A stretch of 64,000 bases of DNA from NCBI GenBank assembly GCA_943846745.1, contig OX044360.1, forward strand, positions 2,418,001 to 2,482,000. The letters are read 5' to 3'. The position numbers were made by a program, and so were the translations under genes. Under the pieces are notes generated by a model. It was not told where the DNA came from and made no database searches. It saw only the letters and a program-made list of their open reading frames with translations. Positions 17,503 to 26,504 of this stretch are shown here, piece by piece (positions within the stretch are counted from its first letter, which is position 1; every line of letters starts with the position of its first letter). Source of the DNA: Opacimonas sp002292215 (GTDB lineage Bacteria; Pseudomonadota; Gammaproteobacteria; Enterobacterales; Alteromonadaceae).

Positions 17503-18489
17503 ATGAAAAATAGCCGGTGTAACCCAGCAGATCTTGCTGCTTGGCAGATGCAAATCACACCGGCTAATTTACACCTCCGCGCGCACTTATTAGCCCGTAT
17601 CCGTGCATTCTTTAGCCACAAAAACGTGACTGAAGTTGAAGTTCCTGTCCTGAGTCATTCGGGTGTCACAGATCCCTATTTAGACAATTTTGTGACTCAG
17701 TTAACGCTCGGTCAATCTACCACATCTTTGTATTTGCAAACCTCTCCTGAGTACGCCATGAAACGCATGTTAGCCAGCGGATCAGGCTGTATTTATTATT
17801 TGGGTAAAGCGTTTCGACATGAGGACGCAGGGCGCCAGCATAATCCTGAATTTACGATGTTAGAGTGGTATCGCATTGACTTTGATGATCGCGCGTTGAT
17901 GCAAGAAGTTGATGCATTGTTGATGGATGTATTAGATGTCTTAAGTGCTGAGTATCTGAGTTATCACGCGGCATTTTTGTACTACATTGGACTAGATATT
18001 AATACGGCAACTCACGACGAGTTAATCGCCGCGTTAGCGATGGACTTTCATTATGATATCCAGCAAGCATCCCGTGACCATGTGTTGCAATTGTTATTTA
18101 ACATTCACATTGAGCCTAAAATAGGACAAGAGCGTCCATGTTTTATCTTTGATTTTCCTGCATCACAAGCTGCATTGGCTAAAATCACAGCGGCTGACCC
18201 GCGCTACGCGCATCGATTCGAGGTCTATTTCAAAGGCTTAGAGCTTGCCAATGGCTATTGGGAATTAACCGATGCGGTAGAGCAATCGCGTCGTTTTGCT
18301 GCGGATAATGCCGTGCGCGAAGCTATAGGAGTGGAGCAAGTTGCGCCTGATTCACGCCTAATTGCGGCATTAGAGCATGGTTTACCAGAATGCGCTGGTG
18401 TGGCACTGGGTGTTGATCGTCTCTTTATGCTGGCTCAAAACTTGAATTCGATCGAAGATACGCTGACATTTCCATTGCCTAAAGCGTAA
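17503..18489 (+). CDS. epmA: EF-P lysine ligase EpmA
   Basis: A 328-residue paralogue of the class II lysyl-tRNA synthetase catalytic core that lacks the anticodon-binding domain. It ligates (R)-beta-lysine to Lys34 of EF-P. Class II motifs are visible: motif 2 around F-R-H-E-D-A-G-R-Q-H-N-P-E-F-T-M-L-E-W near residues 105-123, and motif 3 as G-V-A-L-G-V-D-R-L-F-M-L near 302-313. The length and tight coupling to efp distinguish it from LysS. Confidence 0.95.
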   Translation: MKNSRCNPADLAAWQMQITPANLHLRAHLLARIRAFFSHKNVTEVEVPVLSHSGVTDPYLDNFVTQLTLGQSTTSLYLQTSPEYAMKRMLASGSGCIYYLGKAFRHEDAGRQHNPEFTMLEWYRIDFDDRALMQEVDALLMDVLDVLSAEYLSYHAAFLYYIGLDINTATHDELIAALAMDFHYDIQQASRDHVLQLLFNIHIEPKIGQERPCFIFDFPASQAALAKITAADPRYAHRFEVYFKGLELANGYWELTDAVEQSRRFAADNAVREAIGVEQVAPDSRLIAALEHGLPECAGVALGVDRLFMLAQNLNSIEDTLTFPLPKA

Positions 18490-18519
18490 TTCTCCTTCTC
18501 TTTCTCTACTAATAACCCA

Positions 18520-19170
18520 CTAGTTAAACGTGACTTCAGGTAATATTTCCGCTTTAAGTAACAGAACGGGTTCGATAGGCACATCTGGTGCCCGCAAATT
18601 CATACTGTATTGTGTCTCTACTGCGCTAATCGCATCCAAGATGTCACTGCCTTCAGAGACATAACCAAAGACCGTATAGCCCCAATTGCGGCCTGGATCT
18701 AATGATGGCGTATCTCGCATATTAAAATAAAATTGACGCGTCGCTGAATGGGGATCATTTTGACGTGCCATGGCGATGGTATAGGTTTCGTTTTTCAGAC
18801 CATTGCCCGATTCATTAAAAATAGTACCTAGCGAGGGTTTAGGTTCAAACTCAGCAGTATAACCACCACCTTGCACCACAAATCCAGGGATCACACGATG
18901 AAAAATAGTATCTTCATAGCTGCGCAGATCCGCATATTTTAAAAAATTATTTACAGTGATTGGCGCTTTACGACGATCAAGCTCAACGACAAAAGCTCCC
19001 ATTGACGTAACCAGTTTAACTTTAGGATAATAATTATCAGGTTGGATCTGAGAGCCGTCTTTAGTCGTGCGAGTTTTCGCAGCGGCATCGACGCTTCCAG
19101 CAGTAAATAACATTGCACATGCACACAACATCCATATCGTCGTAATAAGTGATTTAATAGAGTGATGCAT
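18520..19170 (-). CDS. Periplasmic cyclophilin-type peptidyl-prolyl isomerase
   Basis: A 216-residue cyclophilin with an N-terminal signal peptide (cleavage likely after S-V-D-A-A). Catalytic-core signatures are F-H-R-V-I-P-G-F-V-V-Q-G-G-G, M-A-R-Q-N-D-P-H-S-A and Q-F-Y-F-N. The ATG at 19170 is chosen because GAGGAAAG sits just upstream; a longer frame reaching 19206 has no ribosome site. It is probably a PpiA-like periplasmic folding factor. It is transcribed away from epmA's end and downstream of rlmG on the same strand. Confidence 0.88.
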   Translation of the reverse strand: MHHSIKSLITTIWMLCACAMLFTAGSVDAAAKTRTTKDGSQIQPDNYYPKVKLVTSMGAFVVELDRRKAPITVNNFLKYADLRSYEDTIFHRVIPGFVVQGGGYTAEFEPKPSLGTIFNESGNGLKNETYTIAMARQNDPHSATRQFYFNMRDTPSLDPGRNWGYTVFGYVSEGSDILDAISAVETQYSMNLRAPDVPIEPVLLLKAEILPEVTFN

Positions 19171-19221
19171 AAGTCTTTCCTCAATGATTATTGTTATTTG
19201 CTGCACAGTGTCAGATTCGGT

Positions 19222-20415
19222 TTATTTGGCGTTTTTGTATGTCGACAAAATACTAAATTTAGCATTTGTTGCGATCACACTAAAACCGCCAAAGCGCTTT
19301 TGTAGCATATTGCCGTACGGTAAATGGCGATTGCCTATGATCCGAAGTTCACCACCATGACGCAGCACAAACTTGGCATCTTTAAACATTTGCCACGCGA
19401 TATGGTCGGTCACAGCATGTTGCTGATGAAATGGGGGGTTACAAAGCACTAAGTCAACATGTGAAATATCCACATTTTTTAGCCCGTTAGCGACCACAAA
19501 ATCACATTGGGAAAACTGTTCTGGGAAGTTGTCTTGTACATTGCGTTTTGCACTGGCTACAGCCATGTAGGACTCATCAACAAACGTAATTCGAGCATTG
19601 GGTGCTTCTGCTAATACGCTACAGCCAATAACACCATTACCACAACCTAGATCCACAACATGCTCACCACCAACAGGAGGCAAATGTTGCATTAAAAAGC
19701 GCGCGCCGATATCTAGATGCAAGCGTGAAAATACATTGGGTAAATGACTCAAGGTTAAATCAGGTTTGGTAATTTCCCATGAATTCCATTCATTATGCTC
19801 AGGGGGAGTCAGCTCAGCATCATAAGAACCGATGACTAAGCGAGCCTTTTTGACGGCTAAAGAGGTATGGCATGGGCCGACTATTTGGTTGAAGAGCTGC
19901 TGCACATTTTTAGTCACAGCGGTAAGTTTTCCACCTGCAATAATGATGGTATCACTATGCACACATTGGCGTATTTGGTGTAATTGATATTCCAACAATG
20001 CCAGATTTTTTGGTAATTGCATGAGAACAACATCAAACTGAAAATGTAACTGATCTGTGCTGGCAACAAACTCAACACTATCGACATCTAGTTCATTTTT
20101 AAACAGGTTGTTACGACATCCGAGTTGTGAAACATGAGAATCACTAATATGCACAGGATTAAACTGATGAAACGCACAGGTCAACGCGCCAAAATCGTCA
20201 TTAAAGATTCCCACGCGTTGGGCCTGGGTAATCGACTCAAGTAGCGGAGCATGATTATTTTGTACATAGGATATGATATATTCATCAACAGCATCCCATG
20301 CTTGTAACGATTTATGCTGGTGTTCTTCAGGATAGCGAACCAGTTTGTGTGCGCCTCGGGCATGGGTAAAATCAATGTTCAAAATTTTCTCAATACGTAA
20401 TAGGTTATTATGCAA
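19222..20415 (-). CDS. rlmG: 23S rRNA (guanine-N2) methyltransferase RlmG
   Basis: A 397-residue methyltransferase expected to modify G1835 of 23S rRNA. The N-terminal half is the degenerate methyltransferase-like RNA-binding domain (N-D-D-F-G-A-L near 73). The C-terminal half holds the SAM motif D-L-G-C-G-N-G near residue 256 and the catalytic N-P-P-F-H near 332, then G-N-R-H-L-P-Y. The start codon overlaps the divergent alkB start by 6 bp, so one of the two starts or its promoter lies inside the other gene. The exact N-terminus is uncertain because family members begin slightly later. Confidence 0.9.
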   Translation of the reverse strand: MHNNLLRIEKILNIDFTHARGAHKLVRYPEEHQHKSLQAWDAVDEYIISYVQNNHAPLLESITQAQRVGIFNDDFGALTCAFHQFNPVHISDSHVSQLGCRNNLFKNELDVDSVEFVASTDQLHFQFDVVLMQLPKNLALLEYQLHQIRQCVHSDTIIIAGGKLTAVTKNVQQLFNQIVGPCHTSLAVKKARLVIGSYDAELTPPEHNEWNSWEITKPDLTLSHLPNVFSRLHLDIGARFLMQHLPPVGGEHVVDLGCGNGVIGCSVLAEAPNARITFVDESYMAVASAKRNVQDNFPEQFSQCDFVVANGLKNVDISHVDLVLCNPPFHQQHAVTDHIAWQMFKDAKFVLRHGGELRIIGNRHLPYGNMLQKRFGGFSVIATNAKFSILSTYKNAK

Positions 20416-21006
20416 TTATTTGATACACCACAAATCGCAATGGTTGATGCTGATGTACAATATTATCCTAACTGGCTAGGTATCAGTGACGCGGATGCAT
20501 TTTTTGCGCAACTGAAACAGAACCTGTCTTGGTCACAAGATTATATCAGAATTTATGGCCGTGACGTAAAAATCCCTCGTTTACAATGTTGGATGGGCGA
20601 TCCTGCTGCAACTTATACTTATTCTGGGTTACAAATGCAGCCGGTAGGATGGGCTGAACCTGTCAAACAGATTAAAGACTATTGCGAACAAGTGACAGGG
20701 CATTCATTCAATTCGGTGTTAGCCAATTGGTATCGAGATGGGCAGGACAGTATGGGGATGCATAGTGATGATGAGCCTGAATTAGGTGCTCAGCCTGTGA
20801 TTGCTTCTGTCACTTTAGGTGAACCAAGAAAATTTATTTTTAAACATAAACAATTAGGCATCAAACATGAAATCCCTTTAGCACATGGTAGCTTGTTAGT
20901 TATGCGTGGAACAACACAGCAATATTGGCAGCATGGGATCAATAAAACAAAACGGGTGATTGATGATAGAATTAACCTTACTTTTCGACATATTTTTAAT
21001 AACTAG
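20410..21006 (+). CDS. AlkB-family 2-oxoglutarate/Fe(II) dioxygenase
   Basis: A 198-residue AlkB-like dioxygenase that removes alkyl lesions from nucleic acid bases. The iron ligands appear as M-H-S-D-D (HxD) near residues 117-121 and the distal H in Q-H-G-I-N-K-T. The 2-oxoglutarate anchor is R-I-N-L-T-F-R near the end. The N-terminal R-L-Q-C-W-M-G-D segment resembles the ALKBH2/3-like bacterial clade rather than E. coli AlkB. It stands head-to-head with rlmG and upstream of bolA on the same strand. Confidence 0.88.
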   Translation: MQLFDTPQIAMVDADVQYYPNWLGISDADAFFAQLKQNLSWSQDYIRIYGRDVKIPRLQCWMGDPAATYTYSGLQMQPVGWAEPVKQIKDYCEQVTGHSFNSVLANWYRDGQDSMGMHSDDEPELGAQPVIASVTLGEPRKFIFKHKQLGIKHEIPLAHGSLLVMRGTTQQYWQHGINKTKRVIDDRINLTFRHIFNN

Positions 21007-21032
21007 CATTACATAAGAGCGATAAGACCATT

Positions 21033-21344
21033 ATGACTATACATCAACAGCTGATTGATAAACTAACTTCGGCGTTTAACCCACATGCGTTGTTTGTTGA
21101 AAATGAAAGCCATATGCACAATGTTGCCCCTGGTTCAGAAAGCCATTTCAAGGTGACGATTGTTAGTGATAACTTTGAAGGTAAGCGCTTACTAGCATGC
21201 CATCGCATGGTTAATCAGGTTTTAGCTGATGAGCTAGCTAATGATATTCATGCGTTGGCTATTCATACTTATACTGCAGAAAAATGGGCAAACGTGGATG
21301 TGATCCCGACCTCACCCAATTGTATGGGCGGGTCAGGCAAGTAA
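21033..21344 (+). CDS. bolA: BolA family protein
   Basis: A 103-residue BolA-type protein, a partner of monothiol glutaredoxins in iron-sulfur handling and a morphogene in stress. It has the E-N-E-S-H-M-H start of the core, S-E-S-H-F-K-V-T-I-V-S near 35-45, the H-R-M-V-N conserved helix near 56-60, and a late H-A-L-A-I-H-T-Y-T. It is closer to BolA than to IbaG. It converges with rpoS with only 2 bp between the stops; in E. coli bolA is an RpoS-regulated gene, but no such promoter is claimed here. Confidence 0.9.
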   Translation: MTIHQQLIDKLTSAFNPHALFVENESHMHNVAPGSESHFKVTIVSDNFEGKRLLACHRMVNQVLADELANDIHALAIHTYTAEKWANVDVIPTSPNCMGGSGK

Positions 21345-21346
21345 GG

Positions 21347-22462
21347 TTAGTTTTCGACTTGGGTAAAAATGGCTTCAAGACTGAGTCCTTGATGACCTAG
21401 CATGTCTTTGAGTCGACGTAAGGCTTCCACTTGGATTTGACGCACACGCTCTCGGGTTAAGCCTATTTCAGCACCCACATCTTCGAGCGTTGAGGGTTCA
21501 TAACCCATAAGTCCAAAACGACGCGCAAGCACTTCGCGTTGTTTAGGGTTAAGCTCTTGCAGCCAGCGCACAATACTTGACTTGATATCGTTATCTTGTA
21601 CTTCTTCTTCGGGACCAAAGCTGTTTTCATCTGCAATCACATCAAGCATCGCTTTGCCGTCGCTATCAGGTCCACCAGATGTATCGACCGAAGTAATCCG
21701 TTCATTTAGGCGAAGCATTTTGGTGACATCTTCGGTTGGAATATCTAATGCCTCGGCAATTTCTTCCGCTGTCGGTTCATGATCTAATTCTTGAGATAAT
21801 TTACGTGCGGTGCGCAAGTATACGTTTAGCTCTTTGACAACATGGATTGGTAATCGGATTGTGCGCGTTTGATTCATTATCGCGCGCTCGATAGTTTGAC
21901 GGATCCACCATGTTGCATAGGTTGAAAAACGAAAACCGCGTTCTGGGTCAAATTTTTCAACCGCGCGGATCAAGCCTAAGTTCCCTTCTTCGATAAGATC
22001 GAGTAATGCTAAACCACGGTTTTTATAACGACGTGCTATTTTGACAACTAAGCGTAAATTACTCACGATCATGCGTTCACGGGCACGTTCATCACCTTTT
22101 AACGCTTTGCGTGCATACAGCACTTCTTCTTCGGCACTGAGTAGGGGGGAAAAGCCGATTTCACCTAGATATAATTGGGTGGCATCTAAGTTTTTTTGGA
22201 CATCTTCAGAAACATTAAAATCATCAAATACGTCGGTTTCAGCCGTCGTTTCTTCTTCATCAGGATACAAGTCGTTGTTGTTCACTTCATTTGAGGATTT
22301 ACTGTTAATTGCACTAATAGTATTTTTGTTAGCACGACGCTTTTGCGTCAAGCCTTGTGTATTAATAACATTTTGACGCGATGGCGCATCCACTGCTGCA
22401 TCGTGTTTGGATATATGTGAAGTAGCGTCTGACGCTACTATATCATCTTTTTTTTGACCCAT
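21347..22462 (-). CDS. rpoS: RNA polymerase sigma factor RpoS
   Basis: A 371-residue sigma-S for stationary phase and general stress. Region 2 holds Y-A-R-K-A-L and the -10 recognition block G-F-R-F-S-T-Y-A-T-W-W-I-R-Q. Region 4 ends with the helix-turn-helix L-T-R-E-R-V-R-Q-I-Q. The ATG at 22462 is chosen because AGGAG lies 8 nt upstream; a GTG two codons earlier would be only 1 nt from it. The chain is about 40 residues longer than E. coli RpoS (330). The extra N-terminal tail is polar, Ser/Asn/Lys-rich and probably disordered. Gene order rpoS downstream of nlpD is standard. Confidence 0.97.
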   Translation of the reverse strand: MGQKKDDIVASDATSHISKHDAAVDAPSRQNVINTQGLTQKRRANKNTISAINSKSSNEVNNNDLYPDEEETTAETDVFDDFNVSEDVQKNLDATQLYLGEIGFSPLLSAEEEVLYARKALKGDERARERMIVSNLRLVVKIARRYKNRGLALLDLIEEGNLGLIRAVEKFDPERGFRFSTYATWWIRQTIERAIMNQTRTIRLPIHVVKELNVYLRTARKLSQELDHEPTAEEIAEALDIPTEDVTKMLRLNERITSVDTSGGPDSDGKAMLDVIADENSFGPEEEVQDNDIKSSIVRWLQELNPKQREVLARRFGLMGYEPSTLEDVGAEIGLTRERVRQIQVEALRRLKDMLGHQGLSLEAIFTQVEN

Positions 22463-22525
22463 TAGCACTTCTCCTGTCTAAAACGGAATGGTTATACTTC
22501 TCCTCCTAACTTACATATTTTATTA

Positions 22526-23350
22526 TTATTTTTGTTTGGGCAAATATTTCAGTGGATCAAGAGACTTCCCGTTGTAGCGGATCTCAAATCTGAGTTTTGC
22601 ACTATTAGTTCCTGAGTCACCCATTACGGCAATTGGCTGTCCAGCTTGGACAATATCTCGTTCTTGAACTAATATTTTATTATTATGTGCATACGCACTT
22701 AAAAAATGGTCCGTATGCTTTATGATAACCAGGTTTCCATAACCTCTAAGAGCGTTACCGCTATAAACGACTTTACCCTCGGCTGCTGAGACGACCGGTG
22801 TACCGATGGCATTCGCAATTTCGATGCCTTTGATACCCGCTTCAGCGGTTGAAAACGTACCAACAATCGTTCCTTTTGTCGGCCAAACCCAACGTTTAAC
22901 ACGTTCAGGTAGTATAGAATCAGATACCTTTTTAGTTTCTGATTTATGCTTATTACGATACACCGACTTATTATTCTGTGCAACTGTCTTTCTGTTAGGA
23001 GTCTTTACAATTACTTCTTTTGTATCGGCGCTAAGTGATGCTTGTTTAATGGTTTTCTTGACTAAATTAAGTTTCTGTCCTACCCCTATGGCAAAGGGCT
23101 CTTGGAGGTTGTTGTTTTGCGCGAGCATTTGATAATCTAGACCGTAGAGCCACGCTATCCCATACAGGGTTTCACCTTCTTGAACTTGGTGTGTATCAGC
23201 ATTATCCCAAGGACTGATTTCTTGTACTTGAGTATTAATTTTTATAACTGGTGCAGGCGCAGGTCTACCGGCGCAGGCGGTGAGTAAAATCAGACTGCTG
23301 AGTAGCACCAGACGAGAAAGATGATGTATTTTGAGAGATATTAACAACAT
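22526..23350 (-). CDS. nlpD: Murein hydrolase activator NlpD
   Basis: A 274-residue lipoprotein. The lipobox is L-T-A-C near residue 26, followed by a LysM domain (V-Q-E-G-E-T-L-Y-G-I-A-W near 57-68) and a C-terminal M23/LytM domain from about 165 to the end. The LytM domain lacks the full zinc-binding set, as expected for NlpD, which activates the amidase AmiC rather than cutting murein itself. It lies immediately upstream of rpoS, whose main promoter lies within nlpD in E. coli. Confidence 0.94.
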   Translation of the reverse strand: MLLISLKIHHLSRLVLLSSLILLTACAGRPAPAPVIKINTQVQEISPWDNADTHQVQEGETLYGIAWLYGLDYQMLAQNNNLQEPFAIGVGQKLNLVKKTIKQASLSADTKEVIVKTPNRKTVAQNNKSVYRNKHKSETKKVSDSILPERVKRWVWPTKGTIVGTFSTAEAGIKGIEIANAIGTPVVSAAEGKVVYSGNALRGYGNLVIIKHTDHFLSAYAHNNKILVQERDIVQAGQPIAVMGDSGTNSAKLRFEIRYNGKSLDPLKYLPKQK

Positions 23351-23360
23351 AATATCGGTA

Positions 23361-23939
23361 TTATCTTACAAGTAAGTAAGCGATAACGGCAAGAATAACG
23401 ACCGTCCAGCCCAAGAATTCGACATATTGACGCAATTTCGCTTCCATTCGAGCACCACCCCAATACATAAGTGCAGCGACTAAGAAAAAACGACAGCCAC
23501 GACCAATAAATGATGCGATGACAAAAGGGACAAATAACATGCCTAGTACACCAGCACTAATCGTGAATACTTTGTAAGGGATCGGGGAAAAGCCAGCGAT
23601 AAAGACCACCCAAACTCCGTATGCTTCAAACCACGTCGTTGCTGTAGCGAGTTTATTTTCATAGCCCATGCTGGTAATAATTGGAGCTATTAATGAATCA
23701 AATGCTAAGAAGCCTAAGAGATAACCTGCCATTCCTCCTAGCACAGAAGCGAGCGTACAAATAAATGCATACCACCAAGCTTTTTCTGGTTTAGCCAAAG
23801 CCATGGGCGCCAACATTACGTCTGGTGGAATGGGGAAAATAACTGATTCAGAAAAACTGAGACCGGCTAAATATTTTTCTGCATGGGGATGCTTTGCCCA
23901 ACGCAAACAGGCATCGTATAAATGGGTAAATAACTTCAC
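23361..23939 (-). CDS. yqaA: YqaA family inner membrane protein (DedA-like)
   Basis: A 192-residue membrane protein with about four hydrophobic helices and the SNARE-associated/DedA-type signature F-S-E-S-V-I-F-P-I-P-P-D-V-M near residues 28-41 and G-R-G-C-R-F near 152. The start is a GTG that overlaps the pcm stop (GTGA), and it is followed by nlpD after 10 bp. This position between pcm and nlpD is common in marine gammaproteobacteria. Its function is unproven; DedA relatives act in lipid flipping and membrane homeostasis. Confidence 0.88.
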   Translation of the reverse strand: MKLFTHLYDACLRWAKHPHAEKYLAGLSFSESVIFPIPPDVMLAPMALAKPEKAWWYAFICTLASVLGGMAGYLLGFLAFDSLIAPIITSMGYENKLATATTWFEAYGVWVVFIAGFSPIPYKVFTISAGVLGMLFVPFVIASFIGRGCRFFLVAALMYWGGARMEAKLRQYVEFLGWTVVILAVIAYLLVR

Positions 23940-24577
23940 AGAAGATCTCCTGGAACTAGTGGTACAAATTTCACTGCTTCAATAATTTGATGGCTAAAGG
24001 TATCACCGTCACGTTGATATAGGTATAGATGCTGTTCGGTTTCTCCGACTGGGATCAGTAAACAACCCTGCTCAGACAGTTGCGTTAGTAATTTTTCTGG
24101 GAGTGTTGCGGCTGCTGCGGTCACGATAATACCATCAAACGGACCTTTGGCAGCCCAACCTTGCCATCCATCGCCATGCTTTAATGAAAAGTTATAGCAA
24201 TCAAGGTGTTGTAGGCGTCGTCTAGCCTGAAATTGTAATGCTTTGATACGCTCGATACTAAATACATGGGAAAATAATTGAGTTAATACCGCGGTTTGAA
24301 AACCAGATCCGGTGCCAATTTCAAGGATCTTTGGTTCTACTATCGCTTGATTGAGCATGTGTTGTCGCAAAATCGTACTCATCCTAGCTACTGTATACGG
24401 CTGCGATAAGGTTTGCCCTTGTCCAATGGGTAATGCATTGTTTTCATAAGCTTTATGAGATAATGTCGGGGGTAAAAATAACGTGCGATCAATATTGCCC
24501 ATCACATTTAATACCTGCTCATCATCGACCCCTAACGCGCGAATAGTATCGATGAGTTGTACTGCTTTTCTTAACAT
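23936..24577 (-). CDS. pcm: Protein-L-isoaspartate O-methyltransferase
   Basis: A 213-residue SAM-dependent repair enzyme for isoaspartyl damage. Motifs are P-I-G-Q-G-Q-T-L-S-Q-P-Y near 48-59, the SAM loop E-I-G-T-G-S-G-F-Q-T-A near 85, and V-T-A-A-A-A-T-L-P. The ATG at 24577 gives the family length and has an AGG upstream. A longer frame from 24616 would overlap surE by 23 bp and has no ribosome site, but it cannot be excluded. It is coupled to yqaA downstream. Confidence 0.93.
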   Translation of the reverse strand: MLRKAVQLIDTIRALGVDDEQVLNVMGNIDRTLFLPPTLSHKAYENNALPIGQGQTLSQPYTVARMSTILRQHMLNQAIVEPKILEIGTGSGFQTAVLTQLFSHVFSIERIKALQFQARRRLQHLDCYNFSLKHGDGWQGWAAKGPFDGIIVTAAAATLPEKLLTQLSEQGCLLIPVGETEQHLYLYQRDGDTFSHQIIEAVKFVPLVPGDLL

Positions 24578-24593
24578 GAGTGTGGTACCTAAA

Positions 24594-25352
24594 TTACGTC
24601 GTGGGCTGAGTGGCATCTAGCCATTGGGTTAATGTCTTTAAGCCTTGATGATCGGTCATATCAATACTAATTGGCGTAATGGACACTTGGCGTTGGTTTA
24701 ATGCATAAAAATCAGTCCCTTCACCGGCATCTTGTTCTGGGCCTAAACGTCCATACCAAAAAATATCACGGCCAAACGGGTCTTGGGTTTTGACCATATT
24801 TTCTGCTTTATGTCGTGAGCCTAACCGAGTAATAGCCCAACCTTTGAGCTCGTCATAAGCAATATTAGGTACATTAATATTTAAAATTTGGTGGTCATTT
24901 AGAGGCAATGACGATAATTTATCGAGTAATGCTAAAAGTACTTTGCCAGCTGTTTCAAACTGCCAGTTTTTGTGGCCATCCATTGACACTGCAAGTGCTG
25001 GGAAACCTAAATGACGACCTTCAGTCGCCGCGGCTACAGTGCCAGAATAGATAACATCATCACCAAGGTTCGGGCCGTGATTAATCCCTGAAATAACAAT
25101 ATCAGGCTGAGCAAATTGATGTGTATTCACCCCTAATTGCACACAATCAGAGGGCGTGCCATTGACCGAATAAAAACCATTTTCGAGCTGCGTTAAGCGT
25201 AGCGGTTGATGCAGTGATAAGGCGTTGCTGGCTCCTGAGCAATTTCTGTCAGGTGCAATAACGGTGACATTATGTTTGGTTGACAAAGCTTGGTATAAGA
25301 CTTGAATACCTTCGGCAAATGCACTGTCGTCGTTACTGAGTAATATATTCAC
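24594..25352 (-). CDS. surE: 5'/3'-nucleotidase SurE
   Basis: A 252-residue metal-dependent nucleoside monophosphatase that aids stationary-phase survival. The N-terminal I-L-L-S-N-D-D holds the metal-binding Asp pair (residues 8-9); the usual following Gly is Ser here. Other signatures are A-P-D-R-N-C-S-G-A-S near 36-45 and S-G-I-N-H-G-P-N-L-G-D-D near 88-99, which contribute the Ser and Asn ligands. It belongs to the truD-surE-pcm-yqaA-nlpD-rpoS run. Confidence 0.95.
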   Translation of the reverse strand: MNILLSNDDSAFAEGIQVLYQALSTKHNVTVIAPDRNCSGASNALSLHQPLRLTQLENGFYSVNGTPSDCVQLGVNTHQFAQPDIVISGINHGPNLGDDVIYSGTVAAATEGRHLGFPALAVSMDGHKNWQFETAGKVLLALLDKLSSLPLNDHQILNINVPNIAYDELKGWAITRLGSRHKAENMVKTQDPFGRDIFWYGRLGPEQDAGEGTDFYALNQRQVSITPISIDMTDHQGLKTLTQWLDATQPTT

Positions 25353-25406
25353 AATGTTCCTTATAGAGTTTACGCGTCGAACTGATTCGCTGTTAAATGA
25401 GCTATG

Positions 25407-26504
25407 TTAGGTATGCGTCACACAACACTCTCGTAATACCGATGTTGCAAAGCAGCCAACGGGTAATGTAAAACTGATGGTTAATGTTGCATCATCGATA
25501 ATTTGTGTTGTGATATCTTGTGGCAACAAATGCAGCGCTCGGCGTTCTTGTTTAAGACCTAGCAGTGCTAATGATTCGCATATCTGTGGGTATGAAGTCG
25601 CTAATTGTGATTCTAATGCCAATGCGACATCTTGCGCTGCAACTGAACCTTGTCCCCATAACGGCGCAGATAAGTCGACATCATGTTCATTTAAGCGTTG
25701 CTGTAATAAGCCTATTTCATCATGTTGTGCGATAAAATAGCTATTGCTACCACTGAGCATGACGACATCACCGGCTAAAATAGTGTGATCAATACCTAAT
25801 TGAATACGCTGTGATACACAGACATTAAATAACCAACTACGTAAGGCTGATATCGCTACCGAACGTTTATTGCGGTTTTTGATTTTACCACCAGTAAAGA
25901 GCTGTTCGGCTAAGATTAAGTTGCCACCCACTTTGGTTTGTTGCTGATGGTTTTGATCTAAAAAACGCACTTCACCAAAGCGCTGCTGCCCATAGTAATT
26001 AGGCACACCTGTTTGTTTAATGGCTGCTAATTTGTTAACAATCGCGGGTATATCGCTGACTTCGCGCAACGTGATGATAAATTGATTGTGCTTGAGCACG
26101 CCAGTACGTAGTTTTTTATCGTGGCGAGTGACTTGCAAGATCTTAATGCCATCTAGCATAAACGCATCCCAATCGAAGGCTTTTTTCCCAGGAGAATGAA
26201 TGCCAAACCATTGTGTGGATGTTGAGAACTTATCTTTACGCCCGGCATACGTGACATTTCTGAGGGGCAGCTGCGTAAAACTGGCAAATTGTTCAGCAAC
26301 ATATGCGGTGTTTAATCCGGTTTTCTCCACTTGAACAAAAATATGCTCTCCTGTACCCGTAGGCGTAAATCCTAAGACTTCATTGACTTTAAAGTCACTT
26401 AATTCACGTTTAAAAGCGGCGGTTGCCGATGGCGCAGCATGCTGATAAGCAAAATCTAAATCAGGAAACTGTGGAAAGGTAAGACTATCGGTCTGAAGAC
26501 TCAT
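25407..26504 (-). CDS. truD: tRNA pseudouridine(13) synthase TruD
   Basis: A 365-residue pseudouridine synthase for U13 of tRNA-Glu. The catalytic Asp lies in the loop Y-A-G-R-K-D-K near residues 86-92. Other family signatures are K-T-G-L-N-T near 63, G-V-P-N-Y-Y-G-Q-Q-R-F-G near 171-182 and N-R-N-K-R-S. Its ATG shares one base with the ispF TAA (TAATG), so translation is probably coupled. Confidence 0.94.
   Translation of the reverse strand: MSLQTDSLTFPQFPDLDFAYQHAAPSATAAFKRELSDFKVNEVLGFTPTGTGEHIFVQVEKTGLNTAYVAEQFASFTQLPLRNVTYAGRKDKFSTSTQWFGIHSPGKKAFDWDAFMLDGIKILQVTRHDKKLRTGVLKHNQFIITLREVSDIPAIVNKLAAIKQTGVPNYYGQQRFGEVRFLDQNHQQQTKVGGNLILAEQLFTGGKIKNRNKRSVAISALRSWLFNVCVSQRIQLGIDHTILAGDVVMLSGSNSYFIAQHDEIGLLQQRLNEHDVDLSAPLWGQGSVAAQDVALALESQLATSYPQICESLALLGLKQERRALHLLPQDITTQIIDDATLTISFTLPVGCFATSVLRECCVTHT

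Noticed and set aside
17025..17621. Long minus-strand frame across efp and the start of epmA
   Set aside because: It is the mirror of two well-supported genes on the plus strand, has no family motifs or ribosome site, and its length follows from the codon use of efp.
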